Notes: generated from the sequence alone by a model not told the origin. 64,000 nt of DNA from Dendrobium chrysotoxum (GCA_019925795.1 CM034305.1:61368573-61432572), one strand, 5' to 3'. Positions 12,017 to 23,189 are shown, counted from the first letter of the stretch. Numbers and translations: made by a program.

Positions 12017-13200
12017 TCAGAAGAACTCGAGTCCGTCGAGGCGCATCATTGAGAGGGACGTACGAGTAGAAAACATGAGCAACCCTCCTAGATCAAAGAT
12101 TTTGTAGGTTCTCAATCTCATTTGGATGAAGAAAGCAAAAACTCTGTGAGGTTGGCCGTAGTGTGAAAACCCAAATATCATTGTGCTCCATGAGATCATG
12201 TCTTGGCTTGGCATCTGCCTGAAGAATCTAAGCGCCAGTTCCATAAGCTTGCATTTTGCGTATGCATCTAATAATGAGTTTAACACGAAATTATTCAACT
12301 CAAACAACCTACGAATAATTAAAGCATGGATCGACCTGCAAAATGCTTCCAAACCAAGCATCTTGCAAGCCTGCAAGAGGAAAACTGCAGTGTAAGGGTC
12401 ACCCTCGACTCCCGGCTTTTTCATTGATTCAGGTAATAATATTGCTTCCACGTGCTTCTCATTCTCAACCAAGCTAGATAAAATACTATTCCAGGTGACC
12501 AGGTTTGTCTGAGTCATTTGGATTAAAAACATGTAGGCAGAACTCATATGAAAGCACTTTGAATACATAGCAACGAGAGAATTACTGATGAACAAATCAG
12601 CCTCAAATCCTCTTTGGAACACATGTCCATGCACAGATCTTCCATAACTAACATATCCAACAAAACTACAAGCTTGAAGAACACTAACTAAATCAAGACC
12701 ATCAATTTCTATACCATTCTCCGTAAACATGTTTCCGAACAACTGCAATGCATTAACTGCATCCCCAGCCTGAACATAACCACTGATCAGCGAGCTCCAA
12801 GAGATGACATCTCTTTCAGAGTTTCATCAAATAGCTTCAGCACAGACTCCACATTATTAGATTTTCCATAGAAGCTCACTAAGGAATTATTAATCGAGAT
12901 ATCAGCTGTAAATCCACTCTTAACAATGAAGCCATGAAAGCATTGACCTTGTGTCAAAGCTATTAACTTCCAGCAAACAAGGACCAAAATAGATAAATTT
13001 GGTACAAATCCACAAGAATTGGCTTCTATAAATAAATCCAGACCAAGCTGAAAATCTCCTTAGCTCAAAAAACATGAATCAATGCATTCCAAGAAACCGA
13101 GTCTTTCCAAACCATTTCATCGAACACATTCATTGCACAATCTTTCATTCCGAGTTTCAAGTAGAAGCTCATGATTGAGTTGCTGTAGATGTGTAAGAAT
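12017..13200 (-). pseudogene. Pentatricopeptide-repeat (PPR) gene fragment inside the LTR element
   Basis: PPR proteins bind organellar RNA. Minus-strand reading shows tandem PLS-type repeats: VFDEMVWKDSVSWNALI near 13110, HGFIVKSGFTADISINNSLVSFYGK (12987 downward), a frame break near 12800 within ERDVISWSSLISGY, then GLDLVSVLQACSFVGYVSYG, FISNSLVAMYSKC, NLVTWNSILSSL, NFVLNSLLDAYAKC and DMISWSTMIFGF down to about 12110. The last 30 or so residues (to a stop at 12017) are unlike PPR and may belong to the element. There is a stop in the first repeat (FLS*GDF), at least one frameshift, and no start or organellar transit peptide. It lies between the PBS and PPT of an LTR element in the same orientation, as expected for a captured fragment. 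Confidence 0.85.
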
Positions 13201-13424
13201 CTGATGTGGAAGAAGATGTAGCATTATTCAAGAACAATACAGAAAACAGAAAATAGTAATCCAGGCTTTAAAACCTTTAAGAGCCCTTCTCAATGGTCTA
13301 ACTTTCCTCACCCTGCAACACTCCTAGGGTCCATCCTCATAGAAAGAGAATAATCCCTTGCTCCTCACAAGAGGTTGAACCTAGACCGAATCAAGGAACA
13401 TATATTTGATATGAATACCATAGT

Positions 13425-13690
13425 GTTTCTACCAGTGTCAAGGCCCCGGAAGGGCCATGTGGTCAAATGAGCATACTCTATTAAAGCAACATCTTCTGCC
13501 CCACTGAAAGCAATCGCAATATCATTCCCAAACATCTCGAGAGCCTATCAATGATAGCAAGCGACGAAGCATGCTCCATCTCCTTCACCAGCTGCTCATA
13601 GCTCACCTCGCCGAACGCCTTCTTCTCATCAGATGGAACCTCCGTCACAGTTGCCGCCACAGATTCCCTCGAATCTTCTAATTCAAAATT
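13425..13690 (-). pseudogene. APR: Plastid APS reductase (APR) gene fragment inside the LTR element
   Basis: 5'-adenylylsulfate reductase reduces APS to sulfite in plastids. The minus strand gives FGEVSYEQLVKEMEHASSL, then, after a frame break at IID, ALEMFGNDIAIAFSGAEDVA and LIEYAHLT, ending WPFRGLDTGRN near 13425. This is the conserved start of the reductase domain (family: LE.FGNDIAIAFSGAEDVALIEYA, then F.LDTGR). The fragment lacks the rest of the reductase domain and the C-terminal thioredoxin-like domain. A short deletion removes residues before LDTGR. It shares strand and element with the PPR fragment and is unrelated to it, so the element is chimeric. Identification rests on a long, distinctive motif. 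Confidence 0.82.
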
Positions 13691-13699
13691 AATGTTGTG

Positions 13700-13970
13700 T
13701 TGGCCCTTCTGTCGCCTGCCTCTCGCATTCTCGGCCCTGCCCCTCAATGGAAGCAAGATCTTCTTTCAGGGCAAATCGAATCCAACATCGCCTACACCAC
13801 CAACCAACTTAGCTTTGTTGGGAAGGAACTTCATTGCTTCTTCATCAACAGTAGTAAAAGAAGTTGTTCTTGTTGCCGGTGCGGTTACCGGCATGAGTAT
13901 TCTTTCTATGAAACGAATGAAATTAGGACATAAATCATCTAATCAATCAAGTGATAAATTCACTTGAGCT
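13700..13970. other. Coding-like segment of unknown origin inside the LTR element
   Basis: Composition differs from the AT-rich surroundings and both strands are open for long stretches. The plus strand reads a frame with LALLGRNFIASSSTVVKEVV and VLVAGAVTGMSILSMKRMK. The minus strand reads MPVTAPATRTTSFTTVDEEA and KFLPNKAKLVGGVGDVGFD. I cannot say which strand, if either, was coding and do not recognise the product. It may be a third captured gene piece or part of the APR leader. Confidence 0.35.
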
Positions 13971-14010
13971 GCCCAAAAGCTTCATGGCTTCGATCGTCAT
14001 CATCAGCCAT

Positions 14011-14109
14011 CTTCTTCAGCATCGATCATCGTCGATAACCCATCTTCTTCGACTTCGATCATCGTCGATAGTCCATCTTCTTCGGTTTTGATCATCAACG
14101 ACAGTCCAT
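14011..14109. repeat. 33-bp tandem repeat, three units
   Basis: Three consecutive 33-bp units start CTTCTTC and end with CCAT, sharing the core GATCATCGTCGATA with substitutions. They sit just inside the PBS in the leader of the minus-strand LTR element. Confidence 0.75.
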
Positions 14110-14145
14110 CATCTTCTGCAGTCTGCTATTCTTCACAAGCTCCAG

Positions 14146-14157
14146 GCTTTGATACCA
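14146..14157 (-). other. Primer binding site of the gene-carrying LTR element
   Basis: The minus strand reads TGGTATCAAAGC, a one-mismatch version of the initiator-tRNA-Met PBS, 2 nt inside the LTR end (CTACATCA). This fixes the 5' end of the minus-strand element at the right. Confidence 0.8.
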
Positions 14158-14159
14158 AC

Positions 14160-14510
14160 TGATGTAGTGGATAGATACAAAAAAAGATTTGCTAGAAGGA
14201 ACAAACAAAATTTGTAAACAAACATAAGCTCAAGGCTTAAAAGAATACAATATTCTTCCTCCCCTCCTTACTCCTTACACCTAACCTTAATTATTTATAA
14301 TGAAAATAGAACATTCTAGAAATTAAAAGTATACTAGAGTCTAGTATATCTTTAATTTCTATAATGTTCTTTTTATATTATAAATAGCTAAGGTTAGGTG
14401 TAAAGATGGGAGAAAAAATATTATATATTTTAATCCTTGAGCATATATTTATTTTCTGATTTTATGTGTTCCTTCAAGCAGATCATTTCTTCCACCGATC
14501 CACTGCATCA
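14160..14510. mobile_element. 5' LTR fused head-to-head with an inverted LTR copy (palindrome)
   Basis: 14160-14336 matches the first 175 or so bases of the 206-bp LTR at 11798. The sequence then turns back on itself at AGTATACTAGAG/TCTAGTATAT (about 14337), and 14338-14510 is the same LTR inverted, ending CACTGCATCA. Both arms lack the last 30 or so bases of the full LTR. The bases after 14510 (CTTTT) match the bases before 11798 (CATTT) at four of five positions, so the outer limits of the whole unit may be 11798-14510. Confidence 0.7.
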
Positions 14511-14584
14511 CTTTTGCTTTGATCTCTATCATTTTTGCAAGCCTTTAGCTTTTTTTATGATAATTTCAAGTACCAGTATTAACT

Positions 14585-14795
14585 AACGAGTATGCTTGAA
14601 GCTAAAGCTCTACTTTTATTTACATTGTATTTAAAAACTTAAAAATATAACTTTTTTACTTTTCATTTTTGCCTTGTAATTAAGTGTCAATAAAACTCTA
14701 TGAAACACATGTTATGCTATATTGATGCTTTTCATTTTTTTGAGCTTAAGTGAAATGAAACTCTATGAAGCAGATGGCCTATTATATGAGAAAGG

Positions 14796-14844
<49 letters not shown>

Positions 14845-15495
14845 TACATCATCTCTTGAAAAAAAATGAAAAATATATATTTAACTATGGTAATATATAT
14901 TTGGGTACATTAAATTTAAGTTTTAAATGTATAGGAGACATTTTGCTAACACACGTGTCATTACCATTGTCATGATTACAGATATTTCGCCATCACCCAT
15001 TGCAAAAGAAGCAAGATGCTCCTGAAAGAAATAGAGAGGAGAGAACAGATGTCTAGAAATATTTTCACTTAAGTTGATGATTTTGTCAAAGAAAAAACTT
15101 TATGAAAGACATATCATATAAGGGATCAAAGCAAATGGTTTAAAAAGGTGGGCATACACAAAATATCTCCTATGTTTTAAAAACCAAGATTTAAGGTAAC
15201 CATACACTCACAGATCTATATATATGTCATACTTAAATATATTTGTAAATATTTTTCCAAGAGATGATGTGCTATCATATACATATAATAGATCATTTAT
15301 TTCATAGTGTTTCATTCCAACTTAAGTATAAAACAAAATGAAAAGCATAAAAACAACATAATATGTGTTTTATAGAGTTCTACTGCCACTTACCTTATAG
15401 TTAAAATGAGAAGCAGAGAAGGTACACTTCTAAATTTTAAAGACAACAAAAAACATAATGCAGGGCTTTAGTTTCTAGCATTCTTTGTTTCAAAT
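14585..15495. repeat. Imperfect inverted repeat with AT run
   Basis: The left arm (about 14585-14900) and right arm (about 15180-15495) are diverged reverse complements. For example, ACTCTATGAAACACATGTTATG on the left pairs with the complement of ACATAATATGTGTTTTATAGAG on the right, and both arms contain CATCATCTCTTG or its complement. An (AT)n run occupies 14800-14839. No coding content is seen. Confidence 0.62.
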
Positions 15496-16330
15496 AAAAT
15501 CAACAAGCTATATTGAAAAATCATTGAAAGCTATTGAGCAAATAAATAATTTCTTTAATGCCTTTTAAAAAAAAATGAAACAAAAATGTGTATCCAAATA
15601 ATTAAACCTTTTTGAAAATTATTGATTATATCCCTTTTTATTATTTTTTTGTTTAGCAAGAAGCATCACTCAAATATCCGTAGTGGGTAAAGCACCAGTC
15701 ACGCCTAAATCAACCATACTTAAGAATAATGCAACATGATACCTTTTATGAATATTCAAGCAAAATAGTTGCAATTAGAAATTCTTCAAAATATTTTAAG
15801 TTATAAATGGCATCCCCTCATGACCTCATCCTTAGTCAAAGCAACAGTTACAATAAAGAATGCTCTTAAATTCAGCAAATATCTTTCAAGGCCAGCAAAT
15901 ATCATTCCAGTTAATCAAACATGCAAAAAAGCAAACTCCAAATGCAAATTCAAAAACCGGTTTTTAATGTGAAAATGATTAGTAAATTGAAATATCAAGA
16001 TAACCAAAACCTAGTAAATTACTCATAAGAACTACAGAGGTGTAAATCAGCTCTTTACAACTATCAAAAGCAAAAAAGACAATTAATACAAACAACAGCC
16101 CGTAACAGTAAAGTCGACACCACAGGTGGCTTGTTACCAGAAAATGTGATAAAAGTGAAGCATTTGTACAACTCTTCAAGAGAAAAAAGGAAGAGGCGGT
16201 CAAAAGTTTCATTGATTATAAGAAAAATACTTCCAAACCCTCCCAAACTAGTCATAATAAAGAGTGAAATATCGTGTGCATTTAAGAAAAGATGGAAATC
16301 ATTCAGAGAAGTAAAACAATATTGTACAAG
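15370..16330. repeat. Dispersed intron-like repeat, copy 1
   Basis: Collinear with about 27560-28390. Shared blocks include ATAATGGCATCCCCTCATG-like sequence (15805 against 28032), AGGAATAATGCAACRYRATAC, and GAGRTGTAAATCARCTCTTTAC (16037 against 28245). Divergence and indels are high, so this is an old duplication. No conserved reading frame is apparent. The companion copy lies next to a recognisable exon, which suggests intron or flanking sequence of a duplicated gene. Confidence 0.6.
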
Positions 16331-17853
16331 GCTAAAGAGAAAGTGAAAAAATGCAAAAAATGAAATGCAGCCTACTGCTTACATAGGCCACAACTTATGC
16401 AACAACAGAAGATCTCACTAGTAAGAGCATAGCGACACAACAGTGTTAATCAAGCAACCAGTGTTAATGCTCCACATATTGGATAAGTATTTATCATGCA
16501 ACCAGTGTTGTTCAAAGGGCGCTTTAGATGTAAAATGAAGCAAAGCGGCTATGCGCATAACTTGGCTATGAGGCGCAAACTTGCGTGTGGGTTCGTTTGT
16601 TGCTAAGGGTGAAATCCTAGTTCAGATTTCATGGCTTGGTTTGGCTTGGCATCTTCCATAATAACTAGGCACGGATATTTACTTCTCATAGGCATTAAAA
16701 CATTGTTAATTGATTCTTCATTCTCTCCCTTAAAAGCTAGTCGCTTTTGGGTGGTTCTCTTCACGGTCACTCTCTCACTAATTCTTATAAATTTTTTACT
16801 AGTTCTTGTTGTTGCTTCTGGTAGCTTCACATTCATAAAGTTCTCGTCATGAATGGTTCTTAATACCTCATTTTGATATTCTTTTCACGCTTCATCTACA
16901 ATATGTCTTTTCATCTATAGCTGAGTACCCAATCTCAAGAGTAAATTTTTTATTTGTAACTATTTTTACATCACTTCATTATTAATATATTTATAACTTC
17001 GATTCTTTGTTTATGGCTTTCAAATAAAAGGATTGATATTAACTATATCATCATATTTGTTAAAAAATTATTACACAATGTAATTTAAATTAGATTAATT
17101 AAATAACTATTGTATGCATATATTCACCTCTAAATGTCTTCCACAACTCAAATCGATCAAATGTGATGATGATACCGGAAGACTAACATAATTTTATGAT
17201 TGGTCGAATCGAAAGACACATTCACATCAAATCATCATCATCAACATCAACATTAACATTATTATTATAAATGTAAAGAATAACTAATAATATATATATG
17301 AGCAATAAATACAACAAAATAATTTTTCACTCAAAACCTAACAATACAAAAACTATGAATATATGTGTGTGTGTCTATATATATATCAAAAATTATAATA
17401 TTAAAATAATAATAAAGAACACTTGAGGAGTGATTCGCTCAGCCTTCTTTAAAGGCACTACATAACCACTTTAAGAAAAAAAAAATTTAAATTCTTAACC
17501 TAAAGGGGCGTTAGAACTGCCAACCCTATGTAATGCAACTGCAAAGCCAAACACAAGGGAGGTGGGCCATAAGCCTCGCATTAAAGATTTTTTAATTGTT
17601 TATTTACAAATAAATATAAGATATAATATAATATAATTTAGGTATACATGTGTGTGTGTGTGTGTATGTATAATTTAAACTTTTTTATTCATGAAACTTT
17701 AGCAGTATATATACACATAATATAATTTCATTATTAATATTACTTTTTTTAAATGAATTTGAAAAAAACTATCAGATAAATTAAATATACATATATAAAA
17801 GATCACTATCAATCCACATTCACTTGCAAATGACCAACACATTTTCAATAGCC
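16331..17853. other. AT-rich stretch, nothing firmly recognised
   Basis: Contains a short patch with repeated GCGC-type words at 16515-16600 (AAGGGCGCTTTAG, GAGGCGCAAAC) resembling the GC-rich transposon end at 43868, microsatellite bits near 17360 and 17650, and a 78-codon open frame on the minus strand (16603-16836) that I do not recognise and that has no support beyond length. Confidence 0.35.
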
Positions 17854-18103
17854 CAACAACAACAACAACAAGCCTTTATCCCACTATGTGGAGTCGGCTA
17901 TATGAATCCTTTTTCTCCATTGTGTCCTGTTAAGAGTCAAATTCTCATCTAAATCTAAACAAGAAAGGTCATTTCTAATATTTTCTAACCAAATCTTTTT
18001 AGGTCTACCTCTACCTTTCTTAACCTAAGTCAAATCTAATACGTCTACCTTCCTAACCGGATCATCGAAAAGCCGTCGTTTTATCCAAACCATCTAAGAC
18101 GAC
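17854..18103 (-). mobile_element. LINE 3' end, 5'-truncated by a gypsy insertion
   Basis: On the minus strand the sequence ends in a (TTG)n tail (plus strand CAACAACAACAACAAC at 17854-17871), preceded by the conserved plant LINE 3' segment around AGCCTTTATCCCACTATGTGG and AGTCGGCTATATGAATC. It is collinear with the second copy at 25133 (through ACCGGATCAT and CCAAACCATCTAAG). It stops exactly at 18103, where the LTR of the next element begins. Confidence 0.8.
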
Positions 18104-19865
18104 TGATGAGGACATACGATCGTGGAAAGTTTATCAGAGAAGGGGCCGAAGATCTACGGCTATGATTGGACCACTTTATTTCTCAGCTTTTATGTGTATT
18201 TGATTTATTTATGTATCTTTTTCGTTTTTACCCTCACTTGATGAAGTAGGCTTATATGACCCCAGGGGACACTTTTGTCATTAGACATGTCATTGTATTT
18301 TGGCTATTTATAGACCCCTCCCCCTTTTTGGAGAGGATGATGATTATTATGAATGAAAATTTTCTGCACCTTGTTTCTTGGAGAGTTGTGAGAGTTTGAA
18401 GTACCTATGTGAGGGCAAGGCATCACCCGTCAGCCACAGGAAGCATCCGGGCTCACGGCCAATTCCCTTCGTAAACTTCCCTCCCCTCCTTTCCTCCTAG
18501 CCGCCGGCCTCCCTCCCTCTTCCCCCCCCCCCCCCCAAACCCACGCTTGGTCGACTCCCACCAAACTGCCGGTCCCTCCTTTCCTCCTAGCCACCGGCCT
18601 CCCTCTCCCTCTCCCCCTACGCTTGGCCGACCCGCCCCACTCCCCCCCACCTAACCGCCGGCTCCACCTCCCCTCCTAGCCACCGGCAACCACTCCTTCC
18701 CTTGTCTCCTAAAATTTCAAACCTAGCATTCAATACTTTCCTAACTTTGCTCATTATAAATTTGAAAAGTCAATAATTTCATATTCTAAGTAAATTTGAA
18801 TTTGAAATTTCTTCCAAAAATGAGAAGAGTTATGTTAGGAAAGTATTCCCCAATCATGCTAACATTAATTTGAATAAAGGTTTCCCTAAATTGTCTTCCT
18901 CATTTAGTGTCCTAAATTTAGCAACCTCTTTAAACCCTCTCATTAATTCCCTCTCCCTAGCCTTGCCGCCCCACCCCTCTCTCCTCTAATTGTTACTTTT
19001 CCATTAATGCTCCCCAATCAATTCCCCTAATGGGGTGTGCCACCCCCTCCTTACCCCCAATTTATGGACATTCAAATTCAAATCTCCCCCATTCTTTCCT
19101 CCACTTAAAGCGGCCATTAATTCCTATTAAACCCCAATTGATTCTTGTCTTAATTTGCATGCCACTTAGACAAGAAATCAATTCCAAAATTTTGTTAATT
19201 GCTGGAATTAAATTCAGAGTTTCCTGTTTACTGCCCTTCCTTACTCATCACCCCAAGTAAGGAATTAAACACCTCTCTAGGGCCAGCCATAAGCACCCCC
19301 ACCCACCTCTCTACACATCTTCTCCTTCGCTTGATGTTTTCACCTAAGGAGAAATAAATCCCCCTCCCTTGGCCGACCACATCCCCACCGTTCCGGTACT
19401 TTAATCCCTTGTCGACTACAAGGTGTGTTTGCTTCAAAGCGCATCCAAGGACGAACAATGGCCGGATCCTAGAGAATGATCGTGCAAAGTCCAGAAGCTT
19501 GAGAATGGTGAACTCTTCTCCTAAACCTTTTATCTTTAACTCCTCGATCGTGGCATCATTGAAATTATGAAGGTTTCTCCGCTCAGCCCTTATTATGAGC
19601 GTGTGTGAGTGGATGCTTATAGTAACTAATCTAATTGTTAATCAAGAGATTTTCTTTGAAAGATCCACATCAGTAGGGTTTGATTTAAATTGATTATGTT
19701 GTACTCCTAATATTATCATCTAATTGATTGCGTGAGCTTAATCATTAATTTGTTGGTTTCAATATTTTGTTTAATACGTGGGAAGTTGATTAATTATTAT
19801 TGTTCTTATCTTGAGCGTGTAATTTCAAATTTAATAACATCACATGTACATATAATCCTACATCA
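18104..19865 (+). mobile_element. 5' LTR of Ty3/gypsy element C (1762 bp)
   Basis: Starts TGATGAGGACAT at 18104 and ends CCTACATCA at 19865, giving TGATG...CATCA inverted ends. It contains a TATA-like GGCTATTTATAGACC near 18301-18316, a poly-C run near 18525-18537 and a GC-rich tract (18480-18700). The first 560 or so bases recur at 24309-24872. A diverged relative is the solo LTR at 32021. The target site is a LINE. Confidence 0.87.
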
Positions 19866-19867
19866 TT

Positions 19868-19879
19868 TGGTGTCAAAGC
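19868..19879 (+). other. Primer binding site of element C
   Basis: TGGTGTCAAAGC, two mismatches from the initiator-tRNA-Met PBS, two bases after the 5' LTR end. Confidence 0.7.
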
Positions 19880-20014
19880 ATGATTGCATTTAGGTGCCTA
19901 TTAGGATTTTTTTATTTTAGCATATAAATCGCATCCTGCACGCATCAGCTTGCTTGTGTTATCATATTACTTTCTTTCTGTTTACATAGTCCTGAGTCAC
20001 CCCTCAAACATAAA

Positions 20015-21190
20015 ATGGACCCGGAATAAATTCATAGGACCTTAGACTTTTTGGTAGGACAAATGAGCACAATCAGTCAACAACTTAGGGAAAATCAAGC
20101 CGACATAGCTGAACTCCGTCGCCAAACAACGGAACGATTTGATACACTAGATCGAGTCAGGAATCATCCAACACCTTACACACCTTCTATGCCTCCTTCC
20201 ATGTATGGGGATGACACCGTACCAGATGAGGGACACCCTCGTGCCCCTTATCAAGATCCCCAGTACGGTTAGGACTTTAATAACGACCCTGATATACCTC
20301 TATTGAAAAACATTAAGGTCGATGCCCCGACTTTTGAAGGTACTCTTGACCCCCAGCTCTTTTTGGACTGGATCAAGGGCATGGATAGTTTCTTTAAATG
20401 ATATAACATATCTGAGGCTAGAAAGGTTAGATTTGCTGAGATGAAACTCACTGGTAGGGCCAACCAATATTGGGCCAACCTAGAGAGCCTTAGGGAGTCC
20501 TGAAATGAGTTCGCTATCACTGATTGGACTTCTATGAAGCGCGAACTCAAACAAAAGTACCTCCATCCCTCGTACTTTCCTAGGCTCCTTGATAGGTGGA
20601 ATAGACTGACCCAGGGCAGTAAACCCGTAAAAGACTACATTGCAGCTTTTGACGATTACATGATTCGCTGCAAGGGGGAGACCTCGACTACCCCCGCTCA
20701 AATTTTGTCCATGTTTTATGTCAGGTTGCATGAAGATCTCCGTAACGAATTGTTTGCCCGAAGCATCACTACATTAGAGAGTGCTTACAATCTAGTCTTA
20801 GACCATGAGGAGACCGTCCCTAGCACTATAATCGACACCAGGATGCTAAACCTCACTACAGACCTTCCAGTGGATCGCCCCACACCACCATGCCACACGG
20901 CCGACCTCCGGGACCACTAGCCGACCAGGCCCTCCTCTGTCCCATTCTAACTTCAAGGGCAAGCCTCCAACCCTATATACACCTCAGTCCCACCCAGGGA
21001 CCAAGTGCTTACGATATCAGGGATATGGGCACATCTCTTCCCAGTGTTCTAGTCCTTACGAGGTCACGATTATTGAAGAAGTCATTGAGGATGAGTCTGA
21101 GCCCGAGGCTGACCAAATTCACCAGTTTGACGATGAAGGTGAATTCTTTGAGGAAGATGACGATGTTGTTGTCATCCACTGTATATAGAA
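20015..21190 (+). pseudogene. Ty3/gypsy gag, broken (element C)
   Basis: A likely original start is ATG at 20015 (MDPE), followed four codons on by TAA at 20027. The frame continues through an N-terminal coiled-coil-like stretch (QLRENQADIAELRRQTTERF), then IKVDAPTFEGTLDPQLFLDW and VRFAEMKLTGRANQYW. It then runs through the capsid core MKRELKQKYLHPSYFPRLLD and LTQGSKPVKDYIAAFDDY. In-frame stops lie at 20270, 20399 and 20501. After a frameshift near 20900 the nucleocapsid knuckle reads CLRYQGYGHISSQC, a CCHC motif with the second Cys changed to Tyr, followed by an acidic tail. The family is clear and the gene is inactive. Confidence 0.88.
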
Positions 21191-21600
21191 GGTAGACACA
21201 TTTTCCATCTGCGTGGTGAGATGTACACTATCACAACCTGTTACCACTGATGACTAGTATAGGACCTCGATCTTTCACACATATACCAAAATAAATGATA
21301 AAAACTGCAAAGTCATCATGGATAGTGGCAACTATATCAATGTTGTCTAATCTAGCATGGTGTCTAGGCTTAGCCTGTCTGCCGTTCCTCACCCTAATCC
21401 CTACAAGATAGCATGGGTCAACTCCACTGCCTTAGAGATGAAGGAACGTAGCCTCATACCCATCTCCTTCGCTGACTATAAGGAGAATGTGTGGTGTGAT
21501 ATTCTGATTATGGATGTGGGACAGATCATTCTAGGGCATCCTTAGCTCTTTGATAATGATGTCCACATCTACGGGCGTTCGAACACCTGCATGTTTGAAC
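21191..21600 (+). pseudogene. Ty3/gypsy protease, broken (element C)
   Basis: Reads CKVIMDSGNYINVV, the retropepsin DSG motif (usual form DSGS..N.VS), then a TAA in place of a residue, then MVSRLSLSAVPHPNPYKIAW, LIPISFADYKENVWCDILIM and DVGQIILGHP with a TAG where W is expected (GHPW.FD). The frame then flows into the pol frame at FEHAGKKIKI. The two stops show it is non-functional. It lies between gag and RT as usual. Confidence 0.84.
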
Positions 21601-23180
21601 ATGCGGGTAAGAAGATCAAGATATTGACTACGCAGCCCAGGGTGAGGGATGACCCCAAACCCAATCCAGTCAAGCCTAAGAAAGGGCTAAACCTTGTGAC
21701 AGCCAAGGTCCTGGATTCTGAAATTGCACAAGGCGCACTCCTGTACGCCTTGGTTAGTTGTGAGACTTTCCCTGAGTCTGATGAGCCCATTCCTCAGGAG
21801 GTACAGCCCATACTGAGCAACTTTACAAATGTCTTCCCAGATGATCTTCCTGATCAGCTACCTCCACTAAGAGACATTCAGCATGCTATTGACTTTGTCT
21901 CCAGAGCCTCTCTTTCCAACCTGCCACACTATCGCATGAACCCCACGAAACATGTTGAATTGAAGAAACAGGTGGATGAGTTACTGCAACGAGGCTACAT
22001 TAAGGAGAGCCTCAGCCCCTGTGTTGTACCTGCCCTTCTTACACCAAAGAAGGATGAGTCTTGGAGAATGTGTGTTGATGGCCGTGTCATCAATAAAATC
22101 ACCGTTAAATATCGTTTTCCCATTTCGAGGTTAGACAATATGCTTGATATGATGACAGGAGCCACTCTATTCTCCAAGATTGACCTTAAGAGTGGGTACC
22201 ACCAGATCCGGATCCGACTCGGTTATGAGTGGAAGACTGCCTTCAAGACTAAGGATGGCCTGTACGAGTGGATGGTCATGCCTTTCGGGTTGAGTAATGC
22301 CCCGAGTACGTTCATGAGAGTCATGATCCAAGTGCTGCGCCCTTTCATGGGTAAGTTTGTCGTTGTCTACTTCGATGACATTATTATCTATAGCCGTTCC
22401 GTGAGCCAGCACTTAGACAACTTGAAGCAGGTCTGTGAGGTCCTAAGGTATGCTAACCCTAAGAAGTGCACCTTCCTTGTTGACCGCGTGATTTTTCTGG
22501 GCTTTATTGTGTCAGCCCAAGGGGTCTCTACAGATCCAGAGAAGGTGAGAGCCATACTTGAATGGTCCGTTCCTCAAAACATCAGAGAAGTTCGTAGCTT
22601 CCACGGCTTAGCCACCTTCTATAAGAGATTCATTGAGAACTTTAGTACTATTTGTATCTCCTATCACTGATTGTCTTAAGAAAGAGGACTTTCCCTGGAC
22701 CCCAGCGCCACCAAAGCCTTTGAGGAGATAAATAAAAGAATGGTGGAAGCCCCAGTGATGAAACTTCTTGACTTCTCCAAGATTTTCAAAGTTACCTGTG
22801 ATGCTTCAAGGGTAGGAATTGAAGGAGTTTTGTCCCAGAAAGGTCACCCTGTTGCCTATTTTAGTGAGAAATTGAATGGCATCCAGCAGCGCTATTCCAC
22901 GTATGACAAAGAGTTATACACAGTGATTCAATCTCTACGATATTGGCGACACTACATGCTCCCACAGGAGTTCATCTTTTCGGATCACGAGGCTCTTCAT
23001 TATATTAACTCCCGAAAAAGTTGAACGTACACCATGGCCGATGGGTAGAGTTCTTACAGGAATACACTTACACCCTTAAGCACAAAGCGGGAGTTGAGAA
23101 TAAAGCTACTGATGCCCTCAGTCTTCGTATGATGACTACAGCTGAAATGAGGACAGACGTCATTGGGTTTGAGTAGGTCA
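21591..23180 (+). pseudogene. Ty3/gypsy reverse transcriptase-RNase H (element C)
   Basis: The longest open stretch in the window (21591-22670, 359 codons) covers most of the RT. It contains VVPALLTPKKDESWRMCVDG, FPISRLDNMLDMM, FSKIDLKSGYHQIRIR, WMVMPFGLSNAPSTFMRVM and the catalytic box VVYFDDIIIYS (YFDD), then KKCTFLVDRVIFLGFIVS and the thumb VRSFHGLATFYKRFI. A frameshift or deletion near 22660 breaks it. RNase H resumes at 22740 with FKVTCDASRVGIEGVLSQKG, VAYFSEKLNGIQQRYSTYDK and a DHEAL block, with another break near 23020. The RT core motifs are complete, but the polyprotein cannot be made as one chain. Confidence 0.92.
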
Positions 23181-23189
23181 AAGATGATT

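Noticed and set aside
16603..16836. 78-codon minus-strand frame as a small gene
   Set aside because: No family resemblance, no splice or promoter support, and an equally long open frame on the other strand.
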